Assembly (NCBI GenBank): GCA_958496175.1
Contig: OY292274.1
Span: 4,712,001 to 4,776,000 of the forward strand
Source of the DNA: Sisyra terminalis
Taxonomy: Eukaryota > Arthropoda > Insecta > Neuroptera > Sisyridae
Reading direction: 5' to 3'
Length of the DNA stretch: 64,000 nucleotides
Shown here: positions 28,501 through 43,567 of the stretch, one piece after another
Layout: every line of letters starts with the position of its first letter
How positions within the stretch are numbered: the stretch's first letter is position 1
Position numbers and translations under genes: made by a program
Notes under the pieces: model-generated
The model's input: only the letters and a program-made list of their open reading frames with translations
Databases searched by the model: none
What the model was told of the DNA's origin: nothing

Positions 28501-31500
28501 TTTCAATATTTTAACGGTGTAAAAATTTTCAGAAATAAAAATTTAAAAATTTGGGCTTAAAGTATTTAAAAACAGCTTCCGTTATTATCGACTTTCCCAC
28601 ATTAGCACTACCAGTGCTCATGGAGATGAACTAAACATTTTTAGGAACAAAAAAATTAACATTAAATGGTCCTCCCATGGTCCTAGACACGGACTGATAA
28701 CTCTTAAGGATAGCCAAACTGAGTTGGATAATTGTGGAATAGCTTTATAGAGTGTTTGTTCCGGGTAGAAAGAGATAGAAAATTTGAAATTCTATTTCTT
28801 TTTACCCGCAACAAACACTCTACAGCTATTCCACAATTATCCTACCCAGTATGCCTGTCCTTAGAGAGTAGCTCGTGGTCCTAGACCAGTAGTTCTTAAC
28901 CAGGGTTCTGTGAGTCAGTCTCGCGGGTTCGACGGAGGTGAAGACACCTCCGACTCATATTACCAATGTATAAATATAAATATATATTTAGGAAGAGTTC
29001 GGTGAATAAGCATATGAAACTGGTGTAAGTCAATATCTCCAACAAGGTTAAGAACCACTATCCTAGACATTTAGAATCCTTTCAACTTTTTAGGACTGCA
29101 ATCACGTGGTCTAGCATCAATTTGAAGTCCAGTACCGATAGAATTTGAATCACTTCGCGAAAAGTGTTATTGTTTTAATCAACTTCGAAAAAAAAAGAAA
29201 AAAAAAAGATAATATTGGAAAGTTTACAAGATAATCAGCAAAGTGAACATCTGATAGAAAGAAAAAAAAATATCAAAATCAGCAGGACCTAATATATTTT
29301 TTAATGTAAAAATAATATTTATAGTACTTAGATGTTAAGATGTGGCGCGGGAATACTAACTTAAATTACCTAGTTACCATATATAAAGTATATATGGTTT
29401 CGGTTTAAATTAGTACGGCAAACACACTAATGGTGACGCCACAACAAGCCACAACACATTTCAAGATTAAAATATTTTCGTAATACTTTACATATGTCCT
29501 GAATATTAGCGCTGCTAGTGACAAAAAAGGAGAACTATAATCTGGATCTACTATGGGTGTACATGAGTATCGCGAAAAAATCTACACCATTCATGTAGGG
29601 TAGGGTGGGGTTTAATGCTCCAATTTTACAATTCCGTATTATATTGTGAAAACCAACCCTATTAATTTGAAACGTATAATGCTAACCAAACAAACAAATA
29701 TCTGGCCATGTTTAATTTAATTTTTAATGCAATCATCCATATAGAAGTTTGTCATTTTACATTTTTTCTAAACCTTGTCGTCTGTCTCTTTTTGCCCCTT
29801 AGTAGGGGCAAAAAGGTCCTGTTTTTATTTTAAGTATCTGACAAGTGTTATGAATTAACAACAGTATTTGAATCAATGAAATATTTCTGGATTTTCATTT
29901 GGAAAATTTCATTACAGTCATTTTAAACATAACATAAAACTCTTCTTTCTTTATAATAATATTGACATTAATTGTAACATAACTAATATTTTTTTATACC
30001 TTTATCTTAACTTAATCAAACTTATCGTTTCCTGAATCACAATTATAACAAACGAAGTAAACGAACCCTCGGTTAGAAATACAGTGTTCATGGACCCATT
30101 GGTTGCAAAGAATGCGTTGAATCCAACCTTCACGTGGCTGTGTAAGGAAAAGGTCCACGTGGACCTTTTTACCACAGTTACGTTCAAATGTTTTTACTAG
30201 GTTCTAACTAGTTTACTGTTTAAATTAGCTAAAAACTAATAATAAATCCTGAAATACTACTAAATCTCATATAGTATTAAATTGTATTTTAGTCTAGTCA
30301 AAGCAATAGTACTGCTGGAAACCGAAAAGAACAATAATTAAAAATTTTACTTTCATAAAAATATCGAGGTGCCGTCATAAATCTCCTATCTGTGATGTAG
30401 TTTAACTGCCAAGGTGGCCTCGAAATGCTTCTTACACTTCCTCATCCCTACCATTATAGTTAAATAGAGCAATATGCCACTAGTATTTTAGATACTCTCG
30501 AAGGACCTTTACACCCGCGGACCTTTAAGCCCCACTCTACCCTACCTATATTTCGTGACAACAATAATCACAAAAAAAAATACGCTGGATGTGAAACATA
30601 TCTAGGTGCAAAGGATTCAGTGTAGAGGAACTATTTCGATGATCTACCCTCGAAAATTCAAACACAAAACTATAAGAATTACACATTAAAGCTCCAAAAG
30701 AACTCTGATTTAAAGTACTGAGAGAAAAGTTTGATTATATATGTATACTTATTACTACTATTGTATTTAATAACGATAGTAATCAACGACATTAACTTCA
30801 CAATCTCAGACTTTTTAGATGATACAAAGAAAGCTCTGGAAAAGAAACTTCAAGCGCCAAATTGCAGTAATTATAGTTATCTTCAAATAGTAAAAAAGAA
30901 AAAAAATACACATTTTTTTCCAAATAACATTCGCAATTGAAGACTTAACTCCTGATTCATAGTTAATAACTTTCAATAAACTATTAAATTCCTCTTCAGA
31001 GTCTCTAATCATTTTTTCGTAACAGTTCTATTTGATATCAGAATCAAAATAAATTTACAGTTATACTCGAACGAAAATTCTTCGACTCACTTCCCATGAT
31101 TGCCAAGCGCTATCTATGTACCAGTCTACCAGAACCTCGGTGCAAGAGGTGCAAAAAACAAAATTTCTTTTTTTTCAACGCATGCTCCTTAATTTTATTT
31201 GAATGTTTTTAAAACGATTGAAAATAATTTTTCATGTACCTAGAACCACTACAAACAAATGTGCCGACTTGCATCGAAACATACCAATCCTTGTATACGA
31301 AGGCCCGCGGGAGTTGCCTTATGGATGTGCTTTTTATATTTTATTTGTATAGTAAGTAATATTTTTTTCCATTCAATCAATATGTCGGTAAAATTACACA
31401 ATTTTAAAATAGAAATATTTTTCATAAGAAAAGTTTAACATCAAATTACTGGTTCCAAACTTCTCTAAAACGGACAAGGACAGGCAGTTCCGTTCTATAA

Positions 31501-34500
31501 TATTCGTGAAGTGAATTTGTGTTAATGAATGCGCAAATCTATTCGCGAATGCATTATTTATTGAGAAAAAGCACATAAATCAATTAAATCTTTACCTAAC
31601 TATGTAAAAAAACTAACGACCATATACTAAACTTAGGAAAATTTACAAAAAAATGAAAACTAAATTCTATTACGAATAAATTTGTTTTTCTGATTCTGAA
31701 ATAATGGATTTACAAGCAAATTTGGCCATCTCAACTACTTGCACACAATTCGATACTAATGAAACTTTAACTAAGAAAAATTTCATAACTCCAATATTAG
31801 GGGTAGTATTAGATAGACGTCAGTTTAGTATAAGAAATTGTGTGCTTACTACTGAAATAACTATTGAGGCACTGGGAATGATGAATTTTTCATAAATAAT
31901 TCCTCCATTCACAGAATTCGTAGGGAAAAGCGAAAAGAGCACGAGGAGCAATGAAAGTTGATTCTCAAAATGAGTACCGGATACTGAAACTGTTCATTAG
32001 GATGGTAACTTTTCCTGGCTTTAAATGCATGAAAATCAAAAGAAGAACGATTACTGATAGTTATTTCATATGGTCATAAAGAACAACTTATTACAGTACA
32101 AAAATTGGAGAACTCTTCAGGAAAGAGAACAGGCGCAAGTAGTTTGGAACGCCAATATTGACTGGAATCTTGAAAATCAAGTACAAATCCTTTGTTGTGA
32201 TATTGCTGCTTCACATATAGGCTGTATTAATGAAACTTTTGTGCTTCTTGAGCTGGAACTAAGTAAACAAATGTTCCCTTTTACTTGTTGCCATCACGTC
32301 TACGAACTAGTATTCAAAGGCGTGTTTGAAGAAAAAATTAGCCAAACAGTGAAAATGTCTTGACATTCGATTGTTGACAAATTTCCATGAATATTGGAAA
32401 AATATTGATTTCAAGAAAATACAGAGTAGTACTGAAAAGTTGTCATGCCTCAATGTATCAGAAATGAACAAAATGTTAGAATTTTACCAAATTGAGTTAA
32501 CTAAAGAAATCACTAAAGATGACTATTGAGAATTAATTAACTGGCATTAACTATTGACATCCAACACTAAGCCTTGGCTGCAATGCAATTTAGTTTTAAA
32601 AGCACCTTAGCTGGTGATTTTTTAAAGCTTTTCAAAAGCCATGAAAGCTTACGAAAAAAATAGACAAATGGATCTCAAAATCAGTTTTACCGAAGTTCTG
32701 CTAGCATTTACGTTATTTAATAGATGAATTGTCAATCTTGTCTGTTGATGATGATGTAGACCAGAAACCAAAAGTAAAAATTATACCACGAGTAAACGCT
32801 ATATCCCATCGAAAGATGAACTTAGTGGTTCATTTTACGGTTAGCCTGGCAAGTAATAGTATAAATTTTATTTATTACTAAGATATATGATAAGGGTACG
32901 CTCATTTTTGATTTCAGAAAAAATCATCGATGACTTTGTTCCAATCAAGTTATATTCCAACTGAAAATAGCAAACATTAAAATAAAAACTACTGAATAAT
33001 GTCCTAATGGTAAATACTTAATAAATATAAGATACAGAGATAGCAGTGTTTTATTTACTAAATTAACAAAGATCTTATATTTCTGTATGCTTTCTACATT
33101 GGTTTTTATATTAAAACTTTGAGATCAAGTCGGCACGGATTATCGATGTTCGATAGCGATAATATTTAATATTTTAGTTATTTGTGTCAAAGGGTATGCG
33201 CATCAAAAATCGAAAAAAAAAATTGCCCTTATAGCTTAATATTCAAACTATGCAGGTTAGACTGGACCAAAAAAATCGACTATTTTTTTTTTTTTTTTGA
33301 AAAGTATATCGAAAATATTATTCAAGGTGACAAAAAAAAATATCGAGAATGTTTGAGCCCTTAATATTAATAGGTCTATCATCTTTAATTTCGATTTTTT
33401 ATTTGTGCTTTCATTTTAGCGTTAATGCTGTCAAACTATCAAGGAAAATCCATCTGCACATACATTTATAGAAAATTAAATTCCCTACAAAAAACGTCTC
33501 TTTGAAAATGTTTGCCAGACACGCCGTTTCCAAATAATCAAGCTTTAAACATTGATATAGGTTAATGATGAGGTTAAATGACTAGAGTGAACGTGCTCCA
33601 TAAACCCCATGTTAAACTTAAACTTTCATTTCCCCTCAATTTTCCAAGTGATCGTACCCCTTCCACAGCATATTTGTACAAAGTATACTCTCTTCTCTCT
33701 TCGTTAAAACAATTAGAACAATTTTGTACAAATATGCTGTGGAAGGGGTACGATCACATGGAAAATTGAGGGGAAATTAAAGTTTACGTTTAACATGGGG
33801 TTTATTGAGCACGTTCACTCTAGTCATTCAACCTCTTTAGCTAGCAAACGATTTTATTACTTACCACGAAATTTATTTTAAACTATTGCTTCCTATTTAT
33901 ATTTTTTTCAATAAGTACAAATTTAATTTGAATAATAATTACCCAACAACATTGTTAGAGCATTAAATACGCTTAAATAGGATAGTAAATATAATTATTG
34001 CAGCGTTTTAGTGTTATATCGCGTAAACCAGGTGACCTAAGTAAGCTAGAATACGACACATACGTACTTTAATTCCTGTATCTCCTAAACTATTGCAGAT
34101 TCCATTATGAAACTTCTGGTGTATCATAAATGTACTTTAGGCTATATTTTGAAATAAAAAAAAAAAAACAAAAATCAAAATGATCGAAGTTACTAAAATT
34201 CTGATTTGAAAAGTTTACTTCCGGTTTTGTATATTAAAAATAAATAAGAATGTCCAGTTTTATTTTTGATTTAGAAAGAAGAGTTCATTTTCTATTTAAA
34301 CCGCCATATTTAATATTTGAAAAAAAAAATAATTGGAATTTTTTTTTTCAAAAAATACGAATTTCAAAAACGGTAATTCTTTAGAAGCGTAGAACTTGGC
34401 AAATAATCATCATTCGAAAAAATATTTTGTATACACATTCATACTTACTAGAAGTACAATTATGCCAAATATAAACAAATTTCAGAACATCACTTTTTTT

Positions 34501-37500
34501 TTGCTGTCCACTTTACGTGAAATGCCCCTATTATTAGTTTAATATTTCATTCAACTTTAATTGTAAATAACTTGAAAAAGTGATTTTATGTAAAAATGTT
34601 AAGAAACCTTTTTTGTTAAATTCCCTTCAAGAATCTATATTGTTCATTTCTATATATTTATTGGTTCATTAGTTACAAAATTCCAAAATAAAGAAGATAA
34701 ATCTAAAAATTATATCAATATTTAAAGCTTGATTATTCGGAAACGGGTTGTGTGGCGAAAATTATCAAAAGAACGTTTTTTGTAAGGAACTTAATTTTCT
34801 ATAAATATATGTGCAGATTATTTTTTTTTACCTTAATAGTTTGACAGCATTGACGCAAAAATGAAAGCACAATTATCATGGGTTATTTGAAAATATAATC
34901 AATTATGGCATAATTGCATGGGGTGGGGCTTATGAAAATAGTCTCAGGCCATAGACTACTATTCAAAAATGATTTATTAATTATTTCATCTCACGCAGTA
35001 TTATTAATATACCCCTTGATATCAAGGAATGATTTATCATATAAATGTTTTAACATACTACTATCATGAGTGTAAAGCCCAATATAATAATAAGAATAAA
35101 CAAACTAGATCTAATTTGTTAACGCTGCCTAAAACTAAGAAAACTATCAGCACAAAAAATCCATATCTTATTGCGATAAATAATTTTTATAGAGCAGTTA
35201 ATTTCAAACAAAAATTTGTATTGCGCATTGTATAAGTCATTTATTGTCGAGTTATAAAATTCATAAACAAAAATGAAATTTGTCTTAGTTAAAATAATCA
35301 AAATTAAAACCTTAATATCTTTCAAATGGTGAGGCTTACGGAAAAAATATAAGATACCTTTTTTGTAGAGCATTAAATTTCCTAAAAAATTCTTTCAAAA
35401 CATTTTTCTGTACAATTGATAAATGATGAGGTATGAATTATTTTCTATTGGACTGAGAAAAAAATATAAAACTGCGATGCGGAGGATCTTCTTATTAAAA
35501 TTAAGAGCTCATACTTGGTGAGCATTTTTTAAGGTGTCTAGCAACCCATTTTTTCGCGTCACTTGTAAAAAAATTGATTTTTTGACCCACCCTAATAAAT
35601 ATATGTGCAAATGATTTTTTTACCTTGATAGTTTGACAGCATTGACGCAAAAATGAAAACACAAATAAAAAATCGAAATTAAAGATGATAGACCTCTTAA
35701 TATTAATATTACGGACTCAAACCTTCCTGATATTTTTTTTTGTCACCTTGAACAATATTTTCGATATACTTTTCAAAAAAAAAAAAAAAAAAAGTCGTTT
35801 TTTTTGGCCCAGTCTAATGCAGGTATATTAAAACGATTTTAAAATTTACCTTATTGGAACTTTACTTGATACTAACGTTAAAAATTTTCTAGATATGCAT
35901 GTTTTGAAGAGATTGTTATCTATCTATCTATCTATTATTATAAAGAGGAAAGATTTGATTGTTTGTTTGCTTTGAATAGGCTCCGAAACTACTTGACCGA
36001 TTTGAAAAATTCTTTCACTGTTGGGAAGCTACACTATTTCCGGTGAACATAGCCTATATTAAATTTTCAAAAAAATTAGGAATCCATTCTAAAACTCCAA
36101 TAATGTGTGAAAAATTACTAAAAAACTTTCGTACATCGCGTGCGCTGGTGATTTAACTAAAAACGGAACAACCGAATTTAATGAAACTTTATATTAAGAT
36201 ACAACACAAATACCCACACATGTTAGGCTACTTACCATTCCTCAAAAATAATAAGGGAATGTACCGTCTACGTAAAAACTGAGGGATGAAAAAAAAATTT
36301 GAATTCAGATAGGCGAGTTAAATATATTTGGAAAGGTATTGAAAAGTTAAAAAATGATCTGTATTAATATTTTAAGTTGAACTAATAAGAAGCACAGTAA
36401 TTTAATTTAAAGTAGAAAAACTTGCCTTTTTGAAATATAAATGTTTTTATAGATAATAATCTGACAGTAAACTTTTTTTTTACAAAATTGTTGTAAATAG
36501 ATCCGTAGGGTTGCTCAGTAAGGAAATCCGTACGAAAAAAATGTAATAGTAATAATAATAATAGTAATAAAGCTTAAAGTAAATACGTTATTAAAACCGT
36601 GCATATATAAAATCGTGTATTTATATACCTCCTCTGACTGATGAAATTTTACTATTTGGTGTATTCTTTATAGGAAGTAGGCATGTGATAAGATTTTTTT
36701 TTTGAAAATTCCTACCCTAACAGACAAGGGCGGATTTAGGTTTTTTTTCTTGGTGGGAGCCACAATATCTTTCATTTGCAAGTGCGAGAAAGGGATCACG
36801 AAAAAAATTCGCAATTCCAGCCAGAAATCATCATAATGATAAAAAATAAATAATCATATCATCATAATGATAAAAGAAATTTAAAATCCTCTTCCAGAGC
36901 AAAAGGCATACGTCAAATCGTGTATGGTGAACTCTTGACTATCCGATATGGTTTAATTATATAGTTGAAATTCAGATATTTTAATAATAAGTTTATTGAT
37001 ACATAATGGTTATACATGATTATGGAAGAACTGGGTTTCGTGCAATTGTACAAATTTCAATTTCGCGGTTGTGTTGTACAGTACAATAGTATAATAGTTT
37101 TTGGAGAAAGGTTCATTCGGGAATCGAAACAGTGAGATGGGGTTATTTTGACGCGAGTATTTTGATAACTTTCGACTTTTTTTAGTCATAATTAAGACCG
37201 AATTTATTGAACTTGACGATATTTTTTATTTATGTATAGATGCTGATTGATTTACGGATTATTTGGTTCACGGTAGGTATACCTACCGTAGGTATACGCA
37301 ATAGACATACTCTTTTTAGATATTTATAAATATTTTTTGAAAATTAATTGATTATTACCTACATAGAACTATTTTATTCTTTGCAACAGTTTATTAAATG
37401 TGTCTTTTTCAAGAGTGTGAAGTGTTTTCAGGTATGATTATATTTTTCGTAAAAGAAATAAGAAAAATAAAATACGTTACGCAGACGAAGTCGCGGGGAT

Positions 37501-40500
37501 CAGCTAGTATAGAAATAATATCAATGTAGATGGTGCATTTCGGCATTGATGGTAGATAAGATAGATTTTGTGATAGTAGAAGAAGAGTAGAGACAAGTGG
37601 TTGGTTGGTGGTGGCGCGTTTCGCACGAGTCTTCGGCCATCGACCTGTTCTCGCTCGTTTGCTTCAGAGTAATCGCGGTGCTCTTCTAACGGACCTCCTA
37701 ACTGACAATGTTCAACTACATATACCAAGTAGCTTCTCTATTACACTCTCAATACTCTAACCTACCTACAACTGAATATAAATATCTTTATTATTACATT
37801 ATTTTCAACCATCACACACACCATAATACCATTTCCAACACTGCATTGCACTCTTATATTCTCATATGTTATTAAACATACCATATACCTACAGACAACG
37901 ACAAAAGCAAACCCTACTCTTACATATCATTCCACTGCGCTACTAGTACTACCTACATAAATAACTTGTTTTCCTCGGTGAAAGTCAAACAAAAACAATG
38001 TATTTCACAAATATTTATAATCTCGTTCCTCCTAGGTGCCCATCGTTTCTTCCATTCAATTATAATTAGAACCATTTTTTTCTTATTTTAATTTATTTAA
38101 AAAGAAACAATACTCAAATATATATATATATATATATATATTAACTAAATATATTTTCAAGTTTCGCATGATAATTATTTAATTACTGATAAAACTAAGT
38201 CTTGAATATCAACTAGTTTTTAAATTATCGATTCGACCGTGCGAAAGAATCTTCCATTGACTCATTCTACGCAATAGCTTTCATTCAAAACTCGGAGTTA
38301 CGCGCTCGCGTACGTCAACTATCTGCAACATTCTGTATACAATATATGTATAGGTCTGTATCGAATTCTCTATTACAATTTACACTTTTCTTTTTTAATT
38401 TTTTCCTTCGTTAATAACATCTTAAATAAATACAAACAATACTGAACAAAAGAAAAATATATTCTAACAAACAGATAATATCAGCAGGTTAATATTGTGA
38501 CGTAATTGAGAAGTGGTCAAAAACAAAAGCAGACTATCTGTATTACATTTTAATGCAGAAAAATCCGCAGAAAAAAATATATTTCTAAGAATTTTCCGTC
38601 GGTTTTGTTAGGTAAAATTTTTATCAATAAAAACAGAACTTATGTTTCTTTAAGCTCGTTCTGAGAAAAACATAAAAGCTTATTTTCTTATATATCGATG
38701 GTTCACTTTTAATAAGTGCCAACATAAAGGACATAGGTCGATAAGTATAGTGAATCCAAGGTTTGTAAATTACACAGGTTGCTCCATTAGAAAAAAAAAA
38801 ATGACGTCATACGAAGAATTTTGAAATTTAATCAGTCTGAAGATATGTACGAATTTCTTCTGGATACGTCACGTAGCCACCATGAGGCCACCTGTGTATT
38901 TTATAAACCTTGTAGTGAATCAGCCCCAAAAGGGTATTTAGTTCATAATTTCAGGGTATGTTGATACTATTACGATATATTGATTCGGCAAGTTTCAGAT
39001 CCCTATGTATTACTGTTTCTTCAAAAATCGAAAAAAGCTGAAAATCAGAAAAAAAAATTCTCAGAAACTTGAAAATCGATTTATTTGAATTTTGGATATG
39101 TTATAGGGGCTGATGGTAGCTTCTAGAAAAAAAAAATAAGAGCTTTATCGGTTCATAAGATCCTTGACAAGAGAGAGCTTTTTCTTTAAACTTTAATTTT
39201 TAACCATGATACAATATTGGTACAATTACGAAACTATTTTTTTCGGATTTCCCATTCAATTTTCTTTAAACTTATGAGTCTTTTAAATTTTAAAAAACGG
39301 TACGCCATATTGAAAAAAATTAAAAACCGATTTTTTTACACAAAAATCAATTAATGTAATAAACAGAAATGGAGCTTACTCGATTACTATACGAGTGCAA
39401 ATAACAGAAAATATTATGAGCAATAATAAGAAAATTATTCAAAAAAAGGTTTTTTTTCACTGATTTTGAACAGTTATACTGTGTATACAATACATAGAAT
39501 ATATTGCGGTTCAATTTATGTTGTATAATTTAATATAAGAATATATAAAAATCATACCATAAACATAAATTTGAACAGAAGTTCAAACAAAAAATATTTG
39601 TGACGTATTGCCCAGATATGTATTTCGATTGCCAAGTAATCTTCCTCAGTGGTCATCAAGTAGTTTGGATCACTCCGTAACTGCTTTGTGATGATTCAAT
39701 ACGTCACAAATATTGTTGTTTGAACTTCTGTTTAAATTTATGTTTATGGTATGATTTTTATATATTATTATATTAAATTATACTACGTAAATTGGACCGC
39801 AATATATTCAATGTATTGTATACACAGTATAACTGTTCAAAATCAGCGAAAAAAAACCTTTTTTTGAATAATTTTCTTATTATTGCTCATAATATTTTCT
39901 GTTATTTGCACTCGTATAGTAATCGAGTAAGCTCCATTTCTGTTTATTACATTAATTGATTTTTGTGTAAAAAAATCGGTTTTTAATTTTTTTCAATATG
40001 GCGTACCGTTTTTTAAAATTTAAAAGACTCATAACTTTAAAGGAAATTGAATGGGGAATCCGAAAAAAATATTTTCGTAATTGTACTAAAATTGTATCAT
40101 GGTTAAAAATTAAAGTTTAAAGAAAAAGCTCTCTTTTTTCAAGGATCTTATGAACCGATAAAGCTCTTATTTTTTTTTCTAGAAGCTACCATCAGCCCCT
40201 ATAACATATCCAAAATTCAAATAAATCGATTTTCAAGTTTCTGAGAATTTTTTTTTCTGATTTTCAGCATTTTTCGATTTTTGAAGAAACGGTAATACAT
40301 AGGGATCTGAAACTTGCCGAATCAATATATCTTAATAGTATCAAAATACCCTGAAATTATGAACCAAGTACCTTTCTGAGGCCAATTCACTATACGTCCT
40401 ATGTCCTTTTAGAAAAAAATTGTCATCGAAAATATTTTGAAATGCGAATCACTCTAAATATATTTATATTAGGGGTACCGGAAAGTATTGTCGTTTTTTT

Positions 40501-43500
40501 CAATATACAATTAAAACACAAAAATTTGCTACAACTATTGATTTTAAATCAATGATATAATCAGCCTCGACAGTATCAACGTTTTGACATCTAGTGTCCA
40601 AATTTGTAATGCCATATTAGTAAAAATCAATTGATTACCAAAGAAAATATCAAAAAAGTTTTATTTTTTTTTCCAGAGCTTTTCTTCTGCAGAGGAGTCT
40701 GTCATTATCGTGTTGTAGCATAGAATTTTATCTGTTAATAGGTTTTGAACACTTTTGGGTATTTGGCCGATTGTTTAAGATTGATTGGGATTATTTGACA
40801 GCTTTTCGACTTTCTGGCATACATTTGGCACCGTTTCCCCCCCTTAAATTTTTAATTGGTTAATTTTTTTTTTCATATTTTGTTGTTACCAGTTGGAGAA
40901 ATGAAAATTATCGAATTTAAACTTAAAGAAACTTATTTGGCATTAATGAATTTCTAATACACTTAGATAAACATTGAAAATGTTTTTAGTAACAACTTTG
41001 CGTTGCTATCCTGTGAAACTCGAAAAGCTTACAATACCGAATTTATATTCTTTCGGGTTTTCGATTCTACCATTTCAATATAGATTTCAGAATAAATAAT
41101 ATTTTGTTATTTTTATTAAGTTGATAAATTAGTTTAATCATATCATGTCTTAAGTATCACTTTGAAATAATTTATAAGCAGATAAATGACAATTGGTTTA
41201 AAAACGATATTATTTTCCGGTACATTTAATATATACGTATATTAGTGATTGAAAAATTGGCACAATTTTACTAAACAATTGTAACCATAGTAACACAAAC
41301 TTTAAAAAAAGTGCTACGTAAATTGATATATTTCGATATATTGGTACCAATGCTACCAACAGTTACGAATTTGAATTCCTTCTAGACACGATACTTTCCT
41401 AAATATTATGAGTGGTTGTGATTTTATAAGGCTATCTGTGTATTTTATAAACCTTGTCCTATTAGAAAATGGCCACGTTTGTCACGACATTTGGTGGACA
41501 AAAATACTAGTTTTTGTATGCAGTTAACATAAAACTACAGCAAGAAATTAACTAAAATTAAATTAAAAACCAAATACAAACTTTTTAAATGAAATGGAAG
41601 TTATTAATCAATTATTTGCATAAAAAAGCTATAAATGGTAATAGTAGTAAATCACATGAAAATGTAGAAATAAGTTTTCTTGCATACCCAAGTCTAGTAA
41701 CAATTTTGTTTACGTTAAAAAGGACATAGGTCGATAAGTATAGTGAATCGGCCCCAGAAGAATATCTGATCCATAATTTCACAGTATGTTGGTACTAATA
41801 ATATACATTGATTCTGCAAGTTTCAGATCTCTATGTATTGCCGTCTCTTCAAAAATCGAAAAAAGCTGGAAGTCTTGTGAATCGATTTATTTGAGTTTTG
41901 GATATGTTTTCGGAGCTGATGGTAACTTCTAGGAAAAAAATTAAGAGTTATATCGGTCCATAAGATCCTTGGAAAAAAAGACGTTTTTTTTTTTAATTTT
42001 AATCTCGGTACAATTATAAAACTATTTTTTTCAAATTCCCTATCCAATTCCTTTAAAGTTATGAGTCTTTTAAATTTTTAAAAACGGTACGCCATATTGC
42101 AAAAAAAATAAACCGATTTTTTTACACAAAAATCAATTAATATAATAAACAGAAACGGAGCTTACTCTATTACTATACGAGTACAAATAACAAAAAATAT
42201 TTAAAAATAAAGAATTCGATCATTAATATAAAAATTATTTGACATTATCTTGATTAAGTCAGCATCAGCATCAAGTGTTATCTTATATATTATTAAGATA
42301 ACTGATCGATTAGAAATTTTTGTTGGCACAGAAAAATAGTCTTTCTCACTCCATCCGCATCCATTCCATGCATATTACTACTTGCGTTGAATTTGAACTA
42401 CTACGCTCGACAGATCTTGCTTACTCACTCTTCTCCACCAAAATTGCATTTAGTGGAAGAAAGTTAAAAAGTTGCAATAAACATGGAATGAATTATCAAA
42501 ATAAGATTTTTTCGCTGACTTTGAACAGTTATACTGTGTATACAATATATAGAATATATTACGGTCTAATTTATGTAGTTAAATTTAATATAATAATATA
42601 TAAAAATCATACCATAAACATAAATTTGAACAGAAGTTCGAATAAAAATATTTGTGACGTAATGCCCAGATACGTATTTCGATTGCCATGCAATCTTCCT
42701 CAGTGGTCTGCTTTGTGATGATTCATGAATGATGCTTAGTGAATCATCACAAAGCAGTTATGGAGTGATCCAAACTACTTGATGACCACTGAGGAAGATT
42801 ACTTGGCAATCGAAATACGTATCTGGGCAATACGTCACAAATATTTTTGTTTGAACTTCTGTTCAAATTTATGTTTATGGTATCATTTTTATATATTATT
42901 ATATTAAATTATACTACATAAATTGGACCGCAATATATTCTATATATTGTCTACACAATGGAATGAATTAGAATGGATATCCTTCTGGGGGCGATTCACT
43001 ATACTTATGTCCTATGTCCTTTATTCAAAAAGAAGCAAAAATGTTTCCTACTTTGAGAACGCCCGAAAAGGCGAATGCACGACAGCTTTGCATACAAAAC
43101 CAAATGCCCAATTGGCCATCATGGAAAAGAAAAATTTTACGGAACTTCGAAAAATAAAACTAGTTACTTACTAGAAACAATCAAAAGCTTCAAAAACCAT
43201 TTCTAGTCGTTAGATTATCCTATTTTTTCGGGCCGATAAATCTAACCCTTAATACATCACTTGATTTTTTCTAAAAATTTGGATGAGCTTTTCTTTATCT
43301 ACGCTTCAAAATGACTTAACTTTTGTATTAGCCTATGTGATAAAAATTCATTACAAAAAAGAAAAAAAAAATAGTTTTATGAAATGGCCAATAAGCAAAA
43401 TATTTTTTTTACAGAAGAAAACATACAAAATTATCTAAATCGAAATGTGTATAGTTATCTTATTTTATCTTATTTCCACTCAAAATGTGCTGGACTTCTT

Positions 43501-43528
43501 TGAAAAATAAATCAATCGATCGAATTCC

Positions 43529-43567
<39 letters not shown>

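Noticed and set aside
35917..35933. TATC tandem repeat as a CRISPR or regulatory repeat
   Set aside because: Simple microsatellite at the end of a Helitron; no spacers.
37504..37728. 74-residue minus ORF as an alternative MED13 first coding exon
   Set aside because: No ATG-led conserved start and no donor in the right phase; the true first exon was found at 49682-49750.
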